64,000 nucleotides of DNA from Acidovorax sp. GTDB lineage: Bacteria; Pseudomonadota; Gammaproteobacteria; Burkholderiales; Burkholderiaceae_C. The notes under the pieces were generated by a model. That model was not told the DNA's origin. It made no database searches and was given only the letters and a program-made list of their open reading frames with translations. The position numbers and the translations under genes are program-made. The DNA lies in assembly GCA_031277855.1 (NCBI GenBank), contig JAITLO010000027.1:1-64000 (forward strand). The letters run 5' to 3'. Positions 63,264 to 64,000 of this stretch are shown here, piece after piece. Within the stretch, counting starts at the first letter, position 1, and the number at the start of each line of letters is the position of its first letter.

Positions 63264-63617
63264 GGCACCAGGTAAAGCGGCCGTGCAGGCGCTCACACCA
63301 TGCGGCAATGTCCGCAACAATGCTTCACAAACTGCGCATCGGCTTTTCTACCGGGTTTTTTGCACATTTTTCTACGCTTCATCTGACCCCTTGGGCAGCT
63401 ACATTCTCTTCCGTGCCCTCCACAAGGCTTTCGCATCGTGTCAGAAGAAATCTGACAAGCCAGGTGAGGAAACCAGACCGCACGCACCGACGCGCCCCGA
63501 CTTCAGTTCCCAGGCCGGGTTTCGCACAATCCTTTCCAACAGATCGACACCAGCGCAAGACCGCAGCGATCTGCCAGCCCACTACCGTGACTGGACTCCA
63601 AAGGAAAGGAACACCCA
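63264..63617 (+). promoter_or_regulatory. Leader and promoter region of flhDC
   Basis: A 354-base gap without a gene. It holds a perfect inverted repeat TGTCAGA-AGAAA-TCTGACA (63439-63457), which could be an operator or a leader hairpin. No clear consensus promoter was found. A good ribosome-binding site (AAGGAAAGG) lies just before flhD. Confidence 0.5.
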
Positions 63618-63944
63618 ATGAACAACGATCAACTGCTCGCCGAGATCCGCGAAGCCAACCTCACCTATCTGATGCTGGCACAAACGCTGATCCGCAAGGA
63701 CAAGGCAGAAGCCGTATTCCGTCTGGGCCTCAACGAAGAAGCCTGCGACACCCTGGGTGCTCTTTCCGCTGCACAAGTGCTCAAGCTGGCCTCCCGCAAC
63801 ACGCTGCTGTGCAGCTTCCGCGTGGATGACGAACTGGTCTGGAGCCTGCTGACCAACCACAGCAGCAACAAGATCGGCAACGAAGCCACCAACACGCTGC
63901 ATGCCAACATCCTGATGGCCAGCCGCGTCTCCGAAGTGCTCTGA
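63618..63944 (+). CDS. flhD: Flagellar master regulator FlhD
   Basis: A 108-residue protein with the all-helical FlhD fold: MNNDQLLAEIREANLTYLMLAQTLIRKDKAEAVFRLGL matches the family's N-terminal dimer helix. A Cys near residue 65 (TLLCSFRVDD) is a position used in the FlhD dimer disulfide. With FlhC it forms the heterohexamer that switches on class II flagellar genes. ATG 63618 with AAGGAAAGG upstream. Confidence 0.92.
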   Translation: MNNDQLLAEIREANLTYLMLAQTLIRKDKAEAVFRLGLNEEACDTLGALSAAQVLKLASRNTLLCSFRVDDELVWSLLTNHSSNKIGNEATNTLHANILMASRVSEVL

Positions 63945-63978
63945 TCGACCTCGCATCACACTGACACCGGAGAAAACA

Positions 63979-64000
63979 ATGGCTACCACCGTCAAAAGCG
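63979..64000 (+). CDS. flhC: Flagellar transcriptional activator FlhC, first codons only
   Basis: An ATG at 63979 with CCGGAGAAAA upstream opens MATTVKS and is cut by the window end. Its place 34 bases after flhD on the same strand is the basis for the name. Confidence 0.7.

Overview
The window is chromosomal DNA of a GC-rich betaproteobacterium, most likely family Comamonadaceae (Comamonas or a close relative). This rests on the gene content (RNase E with a long Arg/Glu/Ala-rich tail, Bug-type solute-binding proteins without transporter partners, ThrB of the kinase-fold type, a BPSS1780-type membrane protein, FlhDC), on the strong G/C bias at third codon positions, and on GC-rich interspersed repeats. 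It is an ordinary core-genome stretch with about 48 genes, five tRNA genes, no phage and no CRISPR array. One AT-rich gene (26.99-27.86 kb) looks foreign.

Layout. 0-5 kb: 3' end of rne, yaaA, a prolyl-4-hydroxylase-like oxygenase and queF. 5-15 kb (minus strand): a large unknown membrane-anchored protein, two paralogous Aer-like chemoreceptors, dinB, an EamA transporter and an FMN-dependent lactate/2-hydroxyacid dehydrogenase. 15-17.5 kb: an overlapping three-gene cyclic-di-GMP module read as YfiR-YfiN-YfiB. 17.6-22 kb: pbpC, divergent tenA, and an endonuclease/exonuclease/phosphatase-family protein. 22-26.4 kb: a ugpCBAE glycerol-3-phosphate ABC transporter preceded by PHO-box sequences. 26.5-28.4 kb: a frameshifted cupin gene, the AT-rich EamA transporter and a YciI-like protein. 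28.6-37.2 kb: a 1981-residue alpha-2-macroglobulin with a thioester motif, a Bug protein and argH. 37.8-42 kb: a LytTR regulator, a ZIP transporter, azlCD and a second Bug-like protein. 42-51.5 kb: polA, a small secreted protein, thrB, a membrane protein, uvrD and guaC. 51.8-64 kb: an oxidoreductase, three identical tRNA-Lys genes, a Bcr/CflA efflux pump, a YcbX-like MOSC protein, a UbiH-like monooxygenase, dsbC, an M61 peptidase, an enoyl-CoA hydratase, two identical CAT-anticodon tRNA genes, an AhpD-like protein divergent from a MocR regulator, then flhD and the start of flhC.

The most interesting material lies between genes. (1) Five copies of a 93-95 nt element lie between 2 and 24 kb. 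Their stems differ in sequence but keep pairing through compensatory and G.U changes, while the loops are conserved; this points to a structured RNA family. (2) Two 97% identical 266-bp elements with 18-bp terminal inverted repeats both abut the TAA stop codon of the neighbouring gene, and a third solitary end abuts another TAA stop. (3) A second GC-rich repeat family occurs three times and supplies the stop codon of the lactate dehydrogenase gene. (4) guaC has an intrinsic terminator at about the predicted transcription start plus a competing downstream pairing, which suggests attenuation. (5) The ugp promoter region has a two-part PHO box and a second imperfect box 44 bp away.
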